DNA of 64,000 nucleotides from SG8-4 sp964598225. GTDB lineage: Bacteria; Planctomycetota; Phycisphaerae; Sedimentisphaerales; Anaerobacaceae. The translations under genes were made by a program, and so were the position numbers. Location: contig CAZRBG010000005.1 in NCBI GenBank assembly GCA_964598225.1, positions 1 to 64,000 on the forward strand. Direction: 5' to 3'. Shown in pieces: positions 23,194-32,332 of this stretch; position 1 is the stretch's first letter; the number at the start of each line of letters is the position of its first letter. A model generated the notes under the pieces. The model was given only the letters and a program-made list of their open reading frames with translations, searched no databases and was not told the DNA's origin.

Positions 23194-24345
23194 ATGTTGC
23201 GAATAGCAGTTTCATTTACAATAATCTCGCTTTGGGTCGTTGGCGGCTCTCTTGTTTCGAATCATTTATGGGCCGGGGAGCAAGAGCAGATTCCGGAAGG
23301 TATAACTGTTACCGTACATGATGGTATGACAGTGGCCGAGTTTGGCAAAGAGCATGTTCTCGGGCGCAAGGTGCTCAAAAAAGTCTTCGGCCTCAGTTCC
23401 CCGAATGATCTCAAAAGACAGGTTGCAGATTTCGGGATGAGTCAGGAGCAGTTGAGCAAGGAGGTAAATAAAGTACTCGCCATTCAGGCGGAACACGCTT
23501 CAAAGAACTGGTTCAAGATTCCCGTTAAGGGAGGATTGTGGGTTGTTTTCCTGGCCGCCGTCTTTGTGCTGTTCAGAAAGGGCAAAATCTTCGCCCGAAA
23601 CCGAAAATGGATATACATTGCGGCCGTAAGCATATTCGGGATATTTCTGGGAAGCGATCCAAGTCCTATGGGTACGGTCAAGGACGCCGTTGTTCTCTTG
23701 GGTTCTAAGGGAGTGATTTTCCCGCCGCGGCTTATCGCTTTCGGGATATTCCTCTTAATGGCAGTGGTTGCCAATAAGTTTATTTGCTCGTGGGGATGTC
23801 AGCTTGGGGCTCTCCAGGATCTGATTTTCAGATCGAACAGAGATTCCAAAGACAGAAGAGGACTGCTGCGCCAGGTCAAAATACCTTTTATTATTTCCAA
23901 CTCAACTCGAGTCCTGTTTTTTCTGATGCTGACGCTTGTTGCGTTCGTTTGGGCAATGGACGTTGCCGGAGCGATAGATCCCTTCAAGGTGTTTAAGCCG
24001 CAGGTTATAGGTATGGCCGGCGGAATATTTATCGCTTTGGTCCTGGTTCTGAGCTTTTTTGTATATAGACCCTGGTGTCATTTCTTCTGCCCGTTCGGCT
24101 TAGTCGGCTGGCTGGCGGAGAAACTCAGCATATTTAAGATCAAGGTGGATTACGATAAATGTGTTTCATGCGAGGCCTGTGCAAAGGCGTGTCCGTCGAC
24201 GGTGATGGATGCGATTCTCAAACGGGACAAAATTGTGCCGGATTGTTTTTCCTGCGGAACCTGTATCGAGACCTGTCCTGCTGATGCGATATCATTTGAA
24301 CGCGGAAAACGTCAGCGACCTCCGGCGGGAAAGTTTTCCGAATAA
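23194..24345 (+). CDS. NapH/CcoG-like membrane 4Fe-4S protein
   Basis: A 383-residue protein with a signal-like N-terminus, an approximately 90-residue extracytoplasmic segment, and several membrane helices (about 112-130, 138-152, 180-200, 240-262, 272-292). 'CSWGCQLGALQD' and 'PWCHFFCPFGLVGWL' are the CxxxCP-type loops of NapH/YccM/NosR-like electron carriers. Two [4Fe-4S] motifs, 'CVSCEACAKACP' and 'CFSCGTCIETCP', end the protein. It should move electrons between quinones and partner reductases at the membrane. In this operon it may feed the thiol/persulfide reductases; the physiological partner is inferred. Confidence 0.8.
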   Translation: MLRIAVSFTIISLWVVGGSLVSNHLWAGEQEQIPEGITVTVHDGMTVAEFGKEHVLGRKVLKKVFGLSSPNDLKRQVADFGMSQEQLSKEVNKVLAIQAEHASKNWFKIPVKGGLWVVFLAAVFVLFRKGKIFARNRKWIYIAAVSIFGIFLGSDPSPMGTVKDAVVLLGSKGVIFPPRLIAFGIFLLMAVVANKFICSWGCQLGALQDLIFRSNRDSKDRRGLLRQVKIPFIISNSTRVLFFLMLTLVAFVWAMDVAGAIDPFKVFKPQVIGMAGGIFIALVLVLSFFVYRPWCHFFCPFGLVGWLAEKLSIFKIKVDYDKCVSCEACAKACPSTVMDAILKRDKIVPDCFSCGTCIETCPADAISFERGKRQRPPAGKFSE

Positions 24346-24401
24346 GTAGTGCTAAATTACAAATAGCGATTATACTGGTTAGTGGAAAGGAAGTTTTGTT
24401 G

Positions 24402-26096
24402 ATGGGAAAGAAGGTTTTGATTGTTGGTGGTGTGGCCGGCGGCGCATCGGCTGCGGCGAGGCTTCGACGATTGGATGAGGCTGCTGAGATAGTCATGTTC
24501 GAAAGAGGTGATTACATTTCTTTTGCCAACTGTGGGCTGCCTTATCACATCGGCGGGACGATTGAAAATCGGGATAATCTGCTGCTGCAAACGCCGGAGA
24601 GTTTTAAGAAACGATTCAATGTTGAAGTCAGGGCAAAGAACGAAGTCGTCGGAATTGACTGTGAAAACAAACAACTTCAGGTTGTGGACCTGACTTCCGG
24701 CGAAAAATACCTGGAAAAATATGATAAATTGATTTTGTCACCGGGTGCTGAGCCGGTAAGACCGGCCATCCCGGGCATTGATTCAGACAGGATTTTCACC
24801 CTTAGAAATGTCCCCGATACAGACAAGATCAACGCTTTTATTGGCTCTCAACAGCCGAAACGTGCGGTGGTTGTTGGCGGCGGCTACATCGGGTTGGAGA
24901 TGGCCGAGAACCTTCGCGACAGAGGCATGTTGGTGGCCGTGGTGGAAATGCTCGATCAGGTAATGCCGCTTATGGACAGGGAAATGGCCAATATCCTTCA
25001 CGGTGAACTGCATCGGCACAATATTGCTCTTTGGCTGGATGACGCGGTGGCGAATTTTCGGCAGCCGGATGATCGATTGACGGTCGGCTTGAAATCCGGC
25101 ATGGAGCTTAGCTGCGATTTCGCCATACTTGCGATAGGCGTCAGGCCGGAGGTAAAACTGGCAAGAGAGGCCGGCCTCGAGGTCGGTCCATGCGGCGGGA
25201 TCAAAGTAAATCCCAAGCTTGAGACCAGCGATCCCGACATTTACGCCATCGGCGACGCAATAGAAGTGCGAGACTTCGTTCTCGACAAACCCGTGCTTAT
25301 TCCTTTAGCCGGGCCGGCAAACAAGCAGGGCAGAATGGTCGCGGATAATATATGCGGCAGAAACCGCCGATACGCGGGAACGCAGGGCACTGCGATATTG
25401 AAAGTCTTCGATCTGACCGCCGCTACGACCGGTGCAAATGAAAAGTCGCTGGAGAAGACTAACCTGCAATACGAGAAAGTGTACGTACATCCGGCCAACC
25501 ACGTCGGCTATTACCCCGGCGCAAAGCAAATGTATGTGAAGCTGCTGTTCACGAAGCCCGAAGGCAAGATTCTCGGCGCTCAGATCGTAGGATACGAAGG
25601 TGTTGATCGCAGAATAGATATTTTCGCTGTCGCGATCAGAGCGGGAATGACGGTCTTCGATTTGCAGGAGCTGGAGCTGGCGTATGCACCGCCATACGGC
25701 AGCGGCAAGGACGCGGTCAACATGGCCGGCTTCGCCGCATCCAATATCCTCGACGGCACAGTAGAGGTCGTTCATTGGGACCAGCTCACGGACGACGCTT
25801 TCATTCTCGACGTAAGATCCCCAGGTGAGTGCAGCAGGGGCAACGTCCCGTCGTCGGTTAACATACCGGTCGATGAGCTTCGCAGCAGGCTGAATGAGCT
25901 GCCGAATAACGGGGCGATAAACGCATATTGCGGCGTCGGCGTGCGGAGCTACATCGCCTGCCGAATCCTGATGCAAAACGGATTTGCCGCAAGAAACATC
26001 TCCGGCGGCTATATTACTTACTGCTCGTATGCGAATAAGGAACTGTCGGAGACAAAAACCGCCCGCCAACTACGAGAGGAATTTTGTCTGGTATAG
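24402..26096 (+). CDS. CoA-disulfide reductase-rhodanese fusion (CoADR-Rhd)
   Basis: A 564-residue FAD/NAD(P)H oxidoreductase. 'VLIVGGVAGGASAAARLRRL' is the FAD-binding fold, 'SFANCGLPYHIGG' holds the single redox Cys typical of CoA-disulfide reductases, and 'AVVVGGGYIGLEMAENL' is the NAD(P)H site. The C-terminal rhodanese domain carries the persulfide Cys in 'AYCGVGVRSYIACR'. Such fusions reduce CoA persulfide or polysulfide and release sulfide. ATG 24402 is chosen (GGAA about 9 nt upstream) over TTG 24396. It is followed after 8 nt by the MMPL permease gene. The enzyme anchors the view that this operon handles sulfane sulfur. Confidence 0.9.
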   Translation: MGKKVLIVGGVAGGASAAARLRRLDEAAEIVMFERGDYISFANCGLPYHIGGTIENRDNLLLQTPESFKKRFNVEVRAKNEVVGIDCENKQLQVVDLTSGEKYLEKYDKLILSPGAEPVRPAIPGIDSDRIFTLRNVPDTDKINAFIGSQQPKRAVVVGGGYIGLEMAENLRDRGMLVAVVEMLDQVMPLMDREMANILHGELHRHNIALWLDDAVANFRQPDDRLTVGLKSGMELSCDFAILAIGVRPEVKLAREAGLEVGPCGGIKVNPKLETSDPDIYAIGDAIEVRDFVLDKPVLIPLAGPANKQGRMVADNICGRNRRYAGTQGTAILKVFDLTAATTGANEKSLEKTNLQYEKVYVHPANHVGYYPGAKQMYVKLLFTKPEGKILGAQIVGYEGVDRRIDIFAVAIRAGMTVFDLQELELAYAPPYGSGKDAVNMAGFAASNILDGTVEVVHWDQLTDDAFILDVRSPGECSRGNVPSSVNIPVDELRSRLNELPNNGAINAYCGVGVRSYIACRILMQNGFAARNISGGYITYCSYANKELSETKTARQLREEFCLV

Positions 26097-26104
26097 GTCG
26101 AAAA

Positions 26105-28954
26105 ATGGACATTAAACAAAAAGTTGCATCCTATTCTTTGCAGCACTACAAGAGAATAACGGTCGTGATGGTGGTTGTAACGCTGGCTCTTGGAGCCCTG
26201 ATACCGATGATAAAGGTCGATACGGACCCCGAGAACATGCTCGCCGAGCATGAGCCGGTTCGGGTTTTTCACGATCAGACCAAGGAAGACTTCTCGCTGA
26301 GCGATATCGTAGTCGTGGGTATCATAAACGACAAAGACCCCAACGGCGTTTTCAATCCTCAGTCGCTTTCGCGCGTGTACGAATTAACCGAGTTCGCCAA
26401 GACCTTGCGCTGGCCGGCCGAAGACGATCCCAACGAAGAGGTCGGTGTCATTAAAGTCGACTTGATGGCGCCGTCCACGGTCGATCATATCGGCCAGGGC
26501 GGACCGGGTGTGGTGACATTCGAATGGCTAATGAAAAAGCCGCCGGAAACACAGGCCGAAGCGCTCGATATACGCGACAAGGCAATGTCCAACCCCCTGC
26601 TCAAGGGAACCATTATTTCCGGAGATGGAAAGGCGATTTGCATTTACGTGCCGCTGACCAGCAAAGATCTCAGCCATCGGGTCTATAAGGAACTGAATGA
26701 GAAGATAGAGACATTTACCGGTGATGAACAATACCACATTACCGGCTTGCCGGTAGCCGAGGACACATTCGGTGTGGAGATGTTTATTCAGATGGCGATA
26801 TCGGCGCCGCTGGCGATGGTTGTCATCTTTCTCTTGATGCTGTTGTTTTTCCGCAAGCTCGTCCTGGTAATATCGCCGATGATCGTCGCGATGGTTTCGG
26901 TAATCTCGACGATGGGATTATTGATCGGGTTCGGTTTCCCGGTGCACATCATGAGCTCGATGATTCCGATATTCCTCATGCCGATCGCGGTTGTGGACTC
27001 GGTCCACATTCTTTCGGAATTCTTCGATCTCTATACGAAAGAAAAGGGCAGAAAAGACACGACGAAAGAGGTCATGGGGCATCTGTTTATGCCAATGTTG
27101 TACACCTCGCTGACCTCGGCTGCCGGATTCGCGTCGCTGGCTCTCACCCCGATTCCGCCGGTGCAGGTATTCGGGGTGTTCGTCGCCATTGGCATAATGC
27201 TCGCCTGGCTGTGCACGATCACGTTCGTCCCGGCGTACATCATGATGATAAAGGAAAGCTCGCTGGAGAATTTCGGCTCGGGCCATCCGCAGGCCAAGGG
27301 TACAAGCTGGCTTGGCAGATTGCTCAAAGGCGGCGGCAACTTCACCTACGCCAATGCTAAGTCGATCCTGGTTGTGATTCTTGTAGCCGCGGCGATAGCG
27401 ATTTACGGCATAACACGCATCGAAATTAACGACAATCCGGTCAAGTGGTTCGCCGAAAGTCATCCCATCCGCATCGCCGATGAAGAGTTGAACGATCACT
27501 TTGCCGGGACCTACATGGCTTATCTGGTCCTCGATCCGAACGATGACGGTTCCGTAGATGCTCAATACGTTGGCGATCTCAGGAGCAGGCTTTCGGAAAA
27601 ACTTGTCGGATTGAAAAATGAATATCCGAACGTCAGCGATATCATTCCAGAAGTGGAAAAGAAAATTTTCGACGAGGCTTCCGAAGCCAAAACCAAGGAA
27701 GGCTTGCTGGATAAGTTGAATAAGTACGCAAACGACAAGCTCGATACGACCTCCGACAAGAACTTCGACCTCTGGTACGAGATAGCGGACTCTTTCGAAT
27801 TGGAAAAAGAAAGGCTTAAGCTGTTCAAGCGACCCGAGGTGCTGCGTTATGTTTCCGCTCTTGAGAAGCATCTCGAGAAGAGGAAACTTATCGGCAAAAG
27901 CAACTCCGTTTCAGATATCGTCAAGAAAGTTCACCAGGAATTAATAGACGGCAAAAAGGAAAACTACAAAATTCCCGACTCCTCCAATGCGGTCGCCCAG
28001 TGCCTGCTTCAATTCCAGAGCAGTCACAATCCGGATGATTTGTGGCATTTCGTAACCACCGATTACATGCGAGCCAATATCTGGATGCAGTTGCCCAGCG
28101 GCGACAACAAGGACATGGAAAAGGTTGTAAGAGCGGTGGATGAATATTTCGCCGACAATCCTCCTGGCGTCGAGTTGAAACACAGATGGGCCGGACTTAC
28201 GTATATAAATATCGTCTGGCAAGACAAGATGGTCTGGGGAATGCTCCAGTCGTTTATGGGCAGCTTTATCATCGTCTTTATTATGATGGCGGTACTGTTC
28301 CGTTCGCTGCTGTGGGGGCTGATCTGCATGGTGCCGTTGTTGGTCACGATCGTCGTAATCTACGGCATAATCGGCCTTGTCGGCAAGGATTACGACATGC
28401 CGGTAGCGGTGTTGAGCGCCCTTACGCTCGGCATGGCGGTCGATTTTGCGATACACTTCCTCCAGCGCGCACGAGCGAGTTTTGCTCAAACGGGCTCATG
28501 GCGGCAAAGCGCCGGCGTAATGTTCGGCGAACCGGGCCGGGCCATAGCGAGAAACGTCCTGGTGATAGCGATCGGCTTTCTGCCGCTGCTGGCCGCACCG
28601 CTGGTACCTTATAAGACAGTGGGCATATTCCTGTGTGCCATAATGGCGCTGTCCGGAGCGGTAACACTGCTGGCGCTGCCGGCTATCATCACCCTTACGC
28701 AAAAAGTGTTGTTCAGGCGAATCAGTGAGACCGCGCCATCGACCTGCAAGTGCGCGTTCTGTTTTGCCATATCAGTGGCGATAGTCGTTCTGGTGGCGGT
28801 GAATCTGCACCAGTACTGGGAGATTGGCTGGGGGGCGATGGGCCTGATCAGTGTCGCGGCAATAGCGATTGCGATAGCGGTCTGCGGCTTAATGTCGCGC
28901 CGGCAGGCATGCAAAACAGGCGCTTCCGAAAAGAAAAAAGAACAACAAGAATGA
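26105..28954 (+). CDS. MMPL/RND-superfamily transporter
   Basis: A 949-residue permease with the RND architecture: one helix near the N-terminus, a first extracytoplasmic domain (about 40-230), a block of helices (about 235-400, 'MPIAVVDSVHILSEFFDLY' carries the Asp/His region used for proton relay), a second extracytoplasmic domain (about 430-690) and a second helical block ('TLGMAVDFAIHFLQRAR'). It is closest to MMPL-type exporters of lipids or hydrophobic molecules. A coiled, Lys/Glu-rich insertion (about 500-600) is unusual. The start chosen is the ATG eight residues into the longer frame. LolA-like and barrel proteins downstream suggest a trans-envelope export route. Confidence 0.85.
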   Translation: MDIKQKVASYSLQHYKRITVVMVVVTLALGALIPMIKVDTDPENMLAEHEPVRVFHDQTKEDFSLSDIVVVGIINDKDPNGVFNPQSLSRVYELTEFAKTLRWPAEDDPNEEVGVIKVDLMAPSTVDHIGQGGPGVVTFEWLMKKPPETQAEALDIRDKAMSNPLLKGTIISGDGKAICIYVPLTSKDLSHRVYKELNEKIETFTGDEQYHITGLPVAEDTFGVEMFIQMAISAPLAMVVIFLLMLLFFRKLVLVISPMIVAMVSVISTMGLLIGFGFPVHIMSSMIPIFLMPIAVVDSVHILSEFFDLYTKEKGRKDTTKEVMGHLFMPMLYTSLTSAAGFASLALTPIPPVQVFGVFVAIGIMLAWLCTITFVPAYIMMIKESSLENFGSGHPQAKGTSWLGRLLKGGGNFTYANAKSILVVILVAAAIAIYGITRIEINDNPVKWFAESHPIRIADEELNDHFAGTYMAYLVLDPNDDGSVDAQYVGDLRSRLSEKLVGLKNEYPNVSDIIPEVEKKIFDEASEAKTKEGLLDKLNKYANDKLDTTSDKNFDLWYEIADSFELEKERLKLFKRPEVLRYVSALEKHLEKRKLIGKSNSVSDIVKKVHQELIDGKKENYKIPDSSNAVAQCLLQFQSSHNPDDLWHFVTTDYMRANIWMQLPSGDNKDMEKVVRAVDEYFADNPPGVELKHRWAGLTYINIVWQDKMVWGMLQSFMGSFIIVFIMMAVLFRSLLWGLICMVPLLVTIVVIYGIIGLVGKDYDMPVAVLSALTLGMAVDFAIHFLQRARASFAQTGSWRQSAGVMFGEPGRAIARNVLVIAIGFLPLLAAPLVPYKTVGIFLCAIMALSGAVTLLALPAIITLTQKVLFRRISETAPSTCKCAFCFAISVAIVVLVAVNLHQYWEIGWGAMGLISVAAIAIAIAVCGLMSRRQACKTGASEKKKEQQE

Positions 28955-29031
28955 GTAAGTTTACAAAGAGTATTGTATTGATACTACATGCAAGCCAGAT
29001 TTCTCGGCTGCGCTCGAAAGGACATTTCTGA
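28951..29031 (+). other. 26-codon frame overlapping the permease stop; possible gene remnant
   Basis: An ATG at 28951 overlaps the permease stop codon (ATGA) and opens a 26-codon frame whose first half reads like a membrane segment ('SKFTKSIVLILHA'). The second half (about 28990-29020) matches part of the repeat found near 9270. A small gene may have been cut by that repeat. No function is proposed. Confidence 0.25.
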
Positions 29032-29043
29032 AAGGATAGAATC

Positions 29044-29250
29044 ATGACTGTTGAGAGATATTTGAGAGGCATTGCCGGTACGTTTGTGCTGCTCAGCGTT
29101 CTGCTGGCGTACTACCATTCACCTTACTGGCTGTTGTTCACCGGTTTCGTGGGATTAAATCTGCTGCAATCGGCGTTTACGAACTGGTGTCCGATGATTA
29201 CAATATTGAAAAAGCTTGGCGTTGAGAGCCGGGCCGTTGTGAAAAACTGA
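29044..29250 (+). CDS. DUF2892 (YgaP-type membrane segment) protein
   Basis: A 68-residue protein made of the two-helix DUF2892 module: 'RYLRGIAGTFVLLSVLLA', then 'YWLLFTGFVGLNLLQSAFTNWCPMITILKKLG'. The 'NWCP' motif is conserved in this family, which forms the membrane part of the rhodanese YgaP. Stand-alone versions sit in sulfur-metabolism loci, in keeping with the CoADR-rhodanese upstream. It lies between the permease and LolA-like genes with short gaps, so it is part of the same transcript. Confidence 0.85.
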   Translation: MTVERYLRGIAGTFVLLSVLLAYYHSPYWLLFTGFVGLNLLQSAFTNWCPMITILKKLGVESRAVVKN

Positions 29251-29264
29251 AAGGAATGTATAAA

Positions 29265-30056
29265 ATGAAATCTGTTTGGAAAATCACGTTGCTCCTTTGC
29301 CTGGCGTCGCAGCTTGTCGCCGCCGAAAAGCCGGATGTCGAGACAATTGTCAAAAAAGCCAACGTTGTCGCGTACTATCAGGGCGATGACGGCAAGGCAA
29401 GCGTCAATATGACCATCACTAACAAGCAAGGGCAGGAGCGGAACAGGGAATTTAACATCCTTAGAAAAGACGAAAAAGATGGCGGCGATCAGAAGTACTT
29501 CGTCTATTTTCAGAGGCCGGCTGACGTGCGCAAAATGGTATACATGGTCCATAAGCACGCCGAGATGAGCCGCCACGACGACAGGTGGCTTTACCTGCCC
29601 GCTCTCGATCTGGTCAAGCGGATCGCCGCCAGTGACAAACGAACCAGCTTCGTGGGCTCAGACTTTGTTTACGAAGATATCAGCGGCAGAAGCCTGGAGC
29701 TAGACACGCACGAGCTGATCGAGACGACGGACAAGCTATTCGTGGTCAAGAACATTCCCAAAAACCCTGACAACGTCGAGTTCAGCTATTACAACGTCTC
29801 GATCGACCGCAAGACGTATGTACCCACGAAAATGGAATTCTACGACAAAAACGATAAGCTATACAAAACGATAGAGTCGACAAAGGTCGAAGAAATCCAG
29901 GGCTTCCCCACGGTTGTCAAGTCAGTGGTCTCGGATCTGCAAGACGGCGGCAAAACCGAGATGGAATTCACCGAAGTCAAATACAACATCGGCCTGAACG
30001 ACAGAATATTCACCCAACGTTACCTCCGCAGACCACCGCGAGAGGCAATAAGGTAG
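29265..30056 (+). CDS. LolA-like outer-membrane lipoprotein-sorting family protein
   Basis: A 263-residue periplasmic protein with a signal peptide (cleavage near 'LVAA'). The body shows the LolA/LppX-like fold of PF17131-type proteins: 'ASVNMTITNKQGQERNREFNI', 'KYFVYFQRPADVRKMVYMV', 'DDRWLYLPALDLVKRI', 'GSDFVYEDISGR' and 'FSYYNVSIDRKTYVPTKMEFY'. These proteins carry hydrophobic ligands and are typically encoded next to MMPL permeases. ATG 29265 is chosen because AAGGA lies 9 nt upstream; the ATG at 29256 would abut that site. It is probably the periplasmic shuttle between the permease and the barrel. Confidence 0.85.
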   Translation: MKSVWKITLLLCLASQLVAAEKPDVETIVKKANVVAYYQGDDGKASVNMTITNKQGQERNREFNILRKDEKDGGDQKYFVYFQRPADVRKMVYMVHKHAEMSRHDDRWLYLPALDLVKRIAASDKRTSFVGSDFVYEDISGRSLELDTHELIETTDKLFVVKNIPKNPDNVEFSYYNVSIDRKTYVPTKMEFYDKNDKLYKTIESTKVEEIQGFPTVVKSVVSDLQDGGKTEMEFTEVKYNIGLNDRIFTQRYLRRPPREAIR

Positions 30057-30170
30057 AACGACGAGGGCATACGATTGTGAAGTTAAAGTGCTTTTGCTAA
30101 TACAAATACTTCATCGAACAATTGACATAGAAAAATTCAAAGCAGAGATAGAACGGATATAACAGTGCCT

Positions 30171-31460
30171 ATGAAAGATGGGATAAGAAAAAGCCTTATC
30201 GGATTGTGTGTCGTTTATTCTTTGGCAGCCGTAGCGGTAGCTTCCGACGAAGACTCCGGCGGCTTGGAGTCTTTTCTTTCTGGGGTGCCGGTGGAAATGC
30301 ACGGTTTTTATGAAGCGAGAGGCGGCATGCGGACTCAGGAGGACAAGCACGAGACGGACATGTCCATTATGGAGGGCCGCTTCCAACTTGACTTGTATTC
30401 CTATCTCGACTGGGGCGATATACGTTTCAAAGGAGACGTATATGGCGATCTGGTAAGGGAAAGAGGATTCTTTGACATGCGGGAGGCCAACGTCTTTCTG
30501 CGGCCTCTCGACTACATGGATTTGAAGGCCGGTCGCCAGATTCTGACCTGGGGCACGGGCGATCTGATCTTTATCAACGATTTGTTTCCCAAGGACTGGC
30601 AATCTTTCTTCATCGGCAGAGACGTCGAATATCTCAAAGCTCCTTCGGATGCCGGAAAGATGAGCCTCTTCGGCGACTTCGCCAATCTCGACATCGTATA
30701 CACGCCCCGGTTCGATCACGACCGTTTCATAACCGGCGAGCGTGTTTCTTACTGGAACTCGAATCTGGGAAGACTGGCCGGCCGGGATGCCATCGTTCAC
30801 ACCGACAAGCCGAACGAATGGTTCGAAGATGACGAAATCGCAACCAGATTGTACAAGAACATCGATAACTACGAGCTGGCCTTCTACGGCTATCGCGGAT
30901 TCTGGAAAAGCCCCGGCGGACAAACGCCATCCAGGACTCAAGCGACCTTTCCCGACCTGAACGTTTACGGCACGAGTCTCCGCGGCACAGTCGGCAAGGG
31001 AATAGGCAATGTCGAATTCGGGTATTACGAGTCGGCCGACGACCAAAGCGGCACGAACGCCCTCATCAATAACTCAGAAATGCGCTACCTGATCGGCTAC
31101 AGTCAGGAGATCGTCAAGAATCTCACCCTGGGCCTGCAATACTACGTCGAGCAGATGCTCGATTACGACCCATACAGAACGAGCCTGTCCTCCGGGCCCT
31201 TCCGAGATGAATACAGGCACGTCGTAACGCTGCGCCTCACGAAGCTGCTTATGAACCAGAACCTCCGCTGTTCGCTGTTCACGTATTACTCACCGTCGGA
31301 TGCTGACGTGTACGCGCGTCCGAATATCAACTACAAAGTCAGTGATAATCTATCGGTGGAAACAGGCGCCAACCTCTTTTACGGCGACCATCAGCACACT
31401 TTCTTCGGGCAGTTTCAAAACAACAACAACATCTACGCCGGCATGCGTTACAGCTTCTGA
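30171..31460 (+). CDS. Outer-membrane beta-barrel protein (DUF1302/porin-like)
   Basis: A 429-residue protein with a signal peptide ('LAAVAVAS') and alternating amphipathic strands throughout, ending in Tyr-Ser-Phe, the aromatic C-terminus used for barrel assembly. 'EVSGFYEARGG'-type opening ('EMHGFYEARGGMRTQ'), 'LKAGRQILTWGTGDLIFIND' and 'PKDWQSFF' resemble DUF1302-type barrels that accompany MMPL/LolA-like pairs. It is the last gene of the operon and would complete the export route across the outer membrane. GTG 30165 is an alternative start. Its last 13 nt overlap the 3' end of rplI on the other strand. Confidence 0.75.
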   Translation: MKDGIRKSLIGLCVVYSLAAVAVASDEDSGGLESFLSGVPVEMHGFYEARGGMRTQEDKHETDMSIMEGRFQLDLYSYLDWGDIRFKGDVYGDLVRERGFFDMREANVFLRPLDYMDLKAGRQILTWGTGDLIFINDLFPKDWQSFFIGRDVEYLKAPSDAGKMSLFGDFANLDIVYTPRFDHDRFITGERVSYWNSNLGRLAGRDAIVHTDKPNEWFEDDEIATRLYKNIDNYELAFYGYRGFWKSPGGQTPSRTQATFPDLNVYGTSLRGTVGKGIGNVEFGYYESADDQSGTNALINNSEMRYLIGYSQEIVKNLTLGLQYYVEQMLDYDPYRTSLSSGPFRDEYRHVVTLRLTKLLMNQNLRCSLFTYYSPSDADVYARPNINYKVSDNLSVETGANLFYGDHQHTFFGQFQNNNNIYAGMRYSF

Positions 31461-31969
31461 GTTTCCTCTTCCGGCTCGGCTTTCGGTGTCGGTGTTTCCG
31501 GCGTTGCCGCCTCTTCCGCAGCGCCCTTTTCGGCCACCACTACCACGTTTACTGTAGTAGTAAGTTCCGGGCTGAACTTGAGCGTCACAGTATGGGGCCC
31601 GACTTCTTTGATATGCTCGGGCAGTTGCACGATCTTGTCGGTGACCTCGAAGCCCTGCTCGCGCAGATTGGCGGCTATCTCACGCGGACCGACAGAACCG
31701 AACAGATGTCCCAGTTCGTTGGCTTTGGCGGCCACAACCGCCTCGGCGCCCTCGACAGCTTTCATAGCCGCCTCCAGCCGCCTGCCCTCGAGCTTGCGCT
31801 GCTCGGCGCGTTTGGCTTTTTCCTCGGCTATCGCTCTGATGTTAGCCTCAGTCGCAGGGGTAGCCAGTCGCTGAGGCAGCAGATAGTTTCTCGCGTAACC
31901 CTCGGCCACTTCGATAACGTCTCCGAGCCAGCCGAGTTTCTCAATATCTTCACAAAGCAAAACTTTCAT
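31448..31969 (-). CDS. rplI: 50S ribosomal protein bL9
   Basis: A 173-residue bL9. The N-terminal domain, 'MKVLLCEDIEKLGWLGDVIE' and 'GYARNYLLPQRLA', is conserved, followed by the long helix and the C-terminal domain ('LFGSVGPREIAANL'). About 25 residues of Glu/Pro/Thr-rich tail extend past the usual end near residue 148. bL9 binds 23S rRNA domain V and helps maintain reading frame. It is the last gene of the conserved minus-strand operon and converges on the barrel gene with a 13-nt overlap. Confidence 0.97.
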   Translation of the reverse strand: MKVLLCEDIEKLGWLGDVIEVAEGYARNYLLPQRLATPATEANIRAIAEEKAKRAEQRKLEGRRLEAAMKAVEGAEAVVAAKANELGHLFGSVGPREIAANLREQGFEVTDKIVQLPEHIKEVGPHTVTLKFSPELTTTVNVVVVAEKGAAEEAATPETPTPKAEPEEETQKL

Positions 31970-32000
31970 ATTTCATTCCTCTTATCTCATGAATCGGCAA

Positions 32001-32252
32001 TCAAGCCGTGAAAGGCAGCAGCGCCATATATCTGGCGCGTTTGATCGCCTTTTTAGCTTTTCTCTGACAACTGGCACAGTTGCCGCTGCGCTTACGCGAA
32101 TATATCTTGCCGCGATTGGTCAGGAGTTTCTGCAAAGTCCCGATGTCCTTGTAATCAACGTAGTCGATACCTCTTCTGCAAAAACGACATTGTGTCTGTT
32201 CGCGGGCTCCGACGAAGCCCGGTTTTCTTCTGTTAACAACTCTTCTTGCCAT
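32001..32252 (-). CDS. rpsR: 30S ribosomal protein bS18
   Basis: An 83-residue bS18 with the conserved 'IDYVDYKDIGTLQKLLTNRGKI' and 'KRARYMALLPFT' segments. Four cysteines ('CRFC' and 'CASC') mark the zinc-binding (C+) form. bS18 pairs with bS6 on the small subunit platform; both genes lie here around ssb, the arrangement shared by most bacteria. It lies 31 nt upstream of rplI. Confidence 0.97.
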   Translation of the reverse strand: MARRVVNRRKPGFVGAREQTQCRFCRRGIDYVDYKDIGTLQKLLTNRGKIYSRKRSGNCASCQRKAKKAIKRARYMALLPFTA

Positions 32253-32332
32253 CCTTTACCTCGTATAATTGATTGAATGGTAATTAGCCAACGTTTTTAC
32301 AAATTCCGTGGATCGGTTACTTACCACCGACC

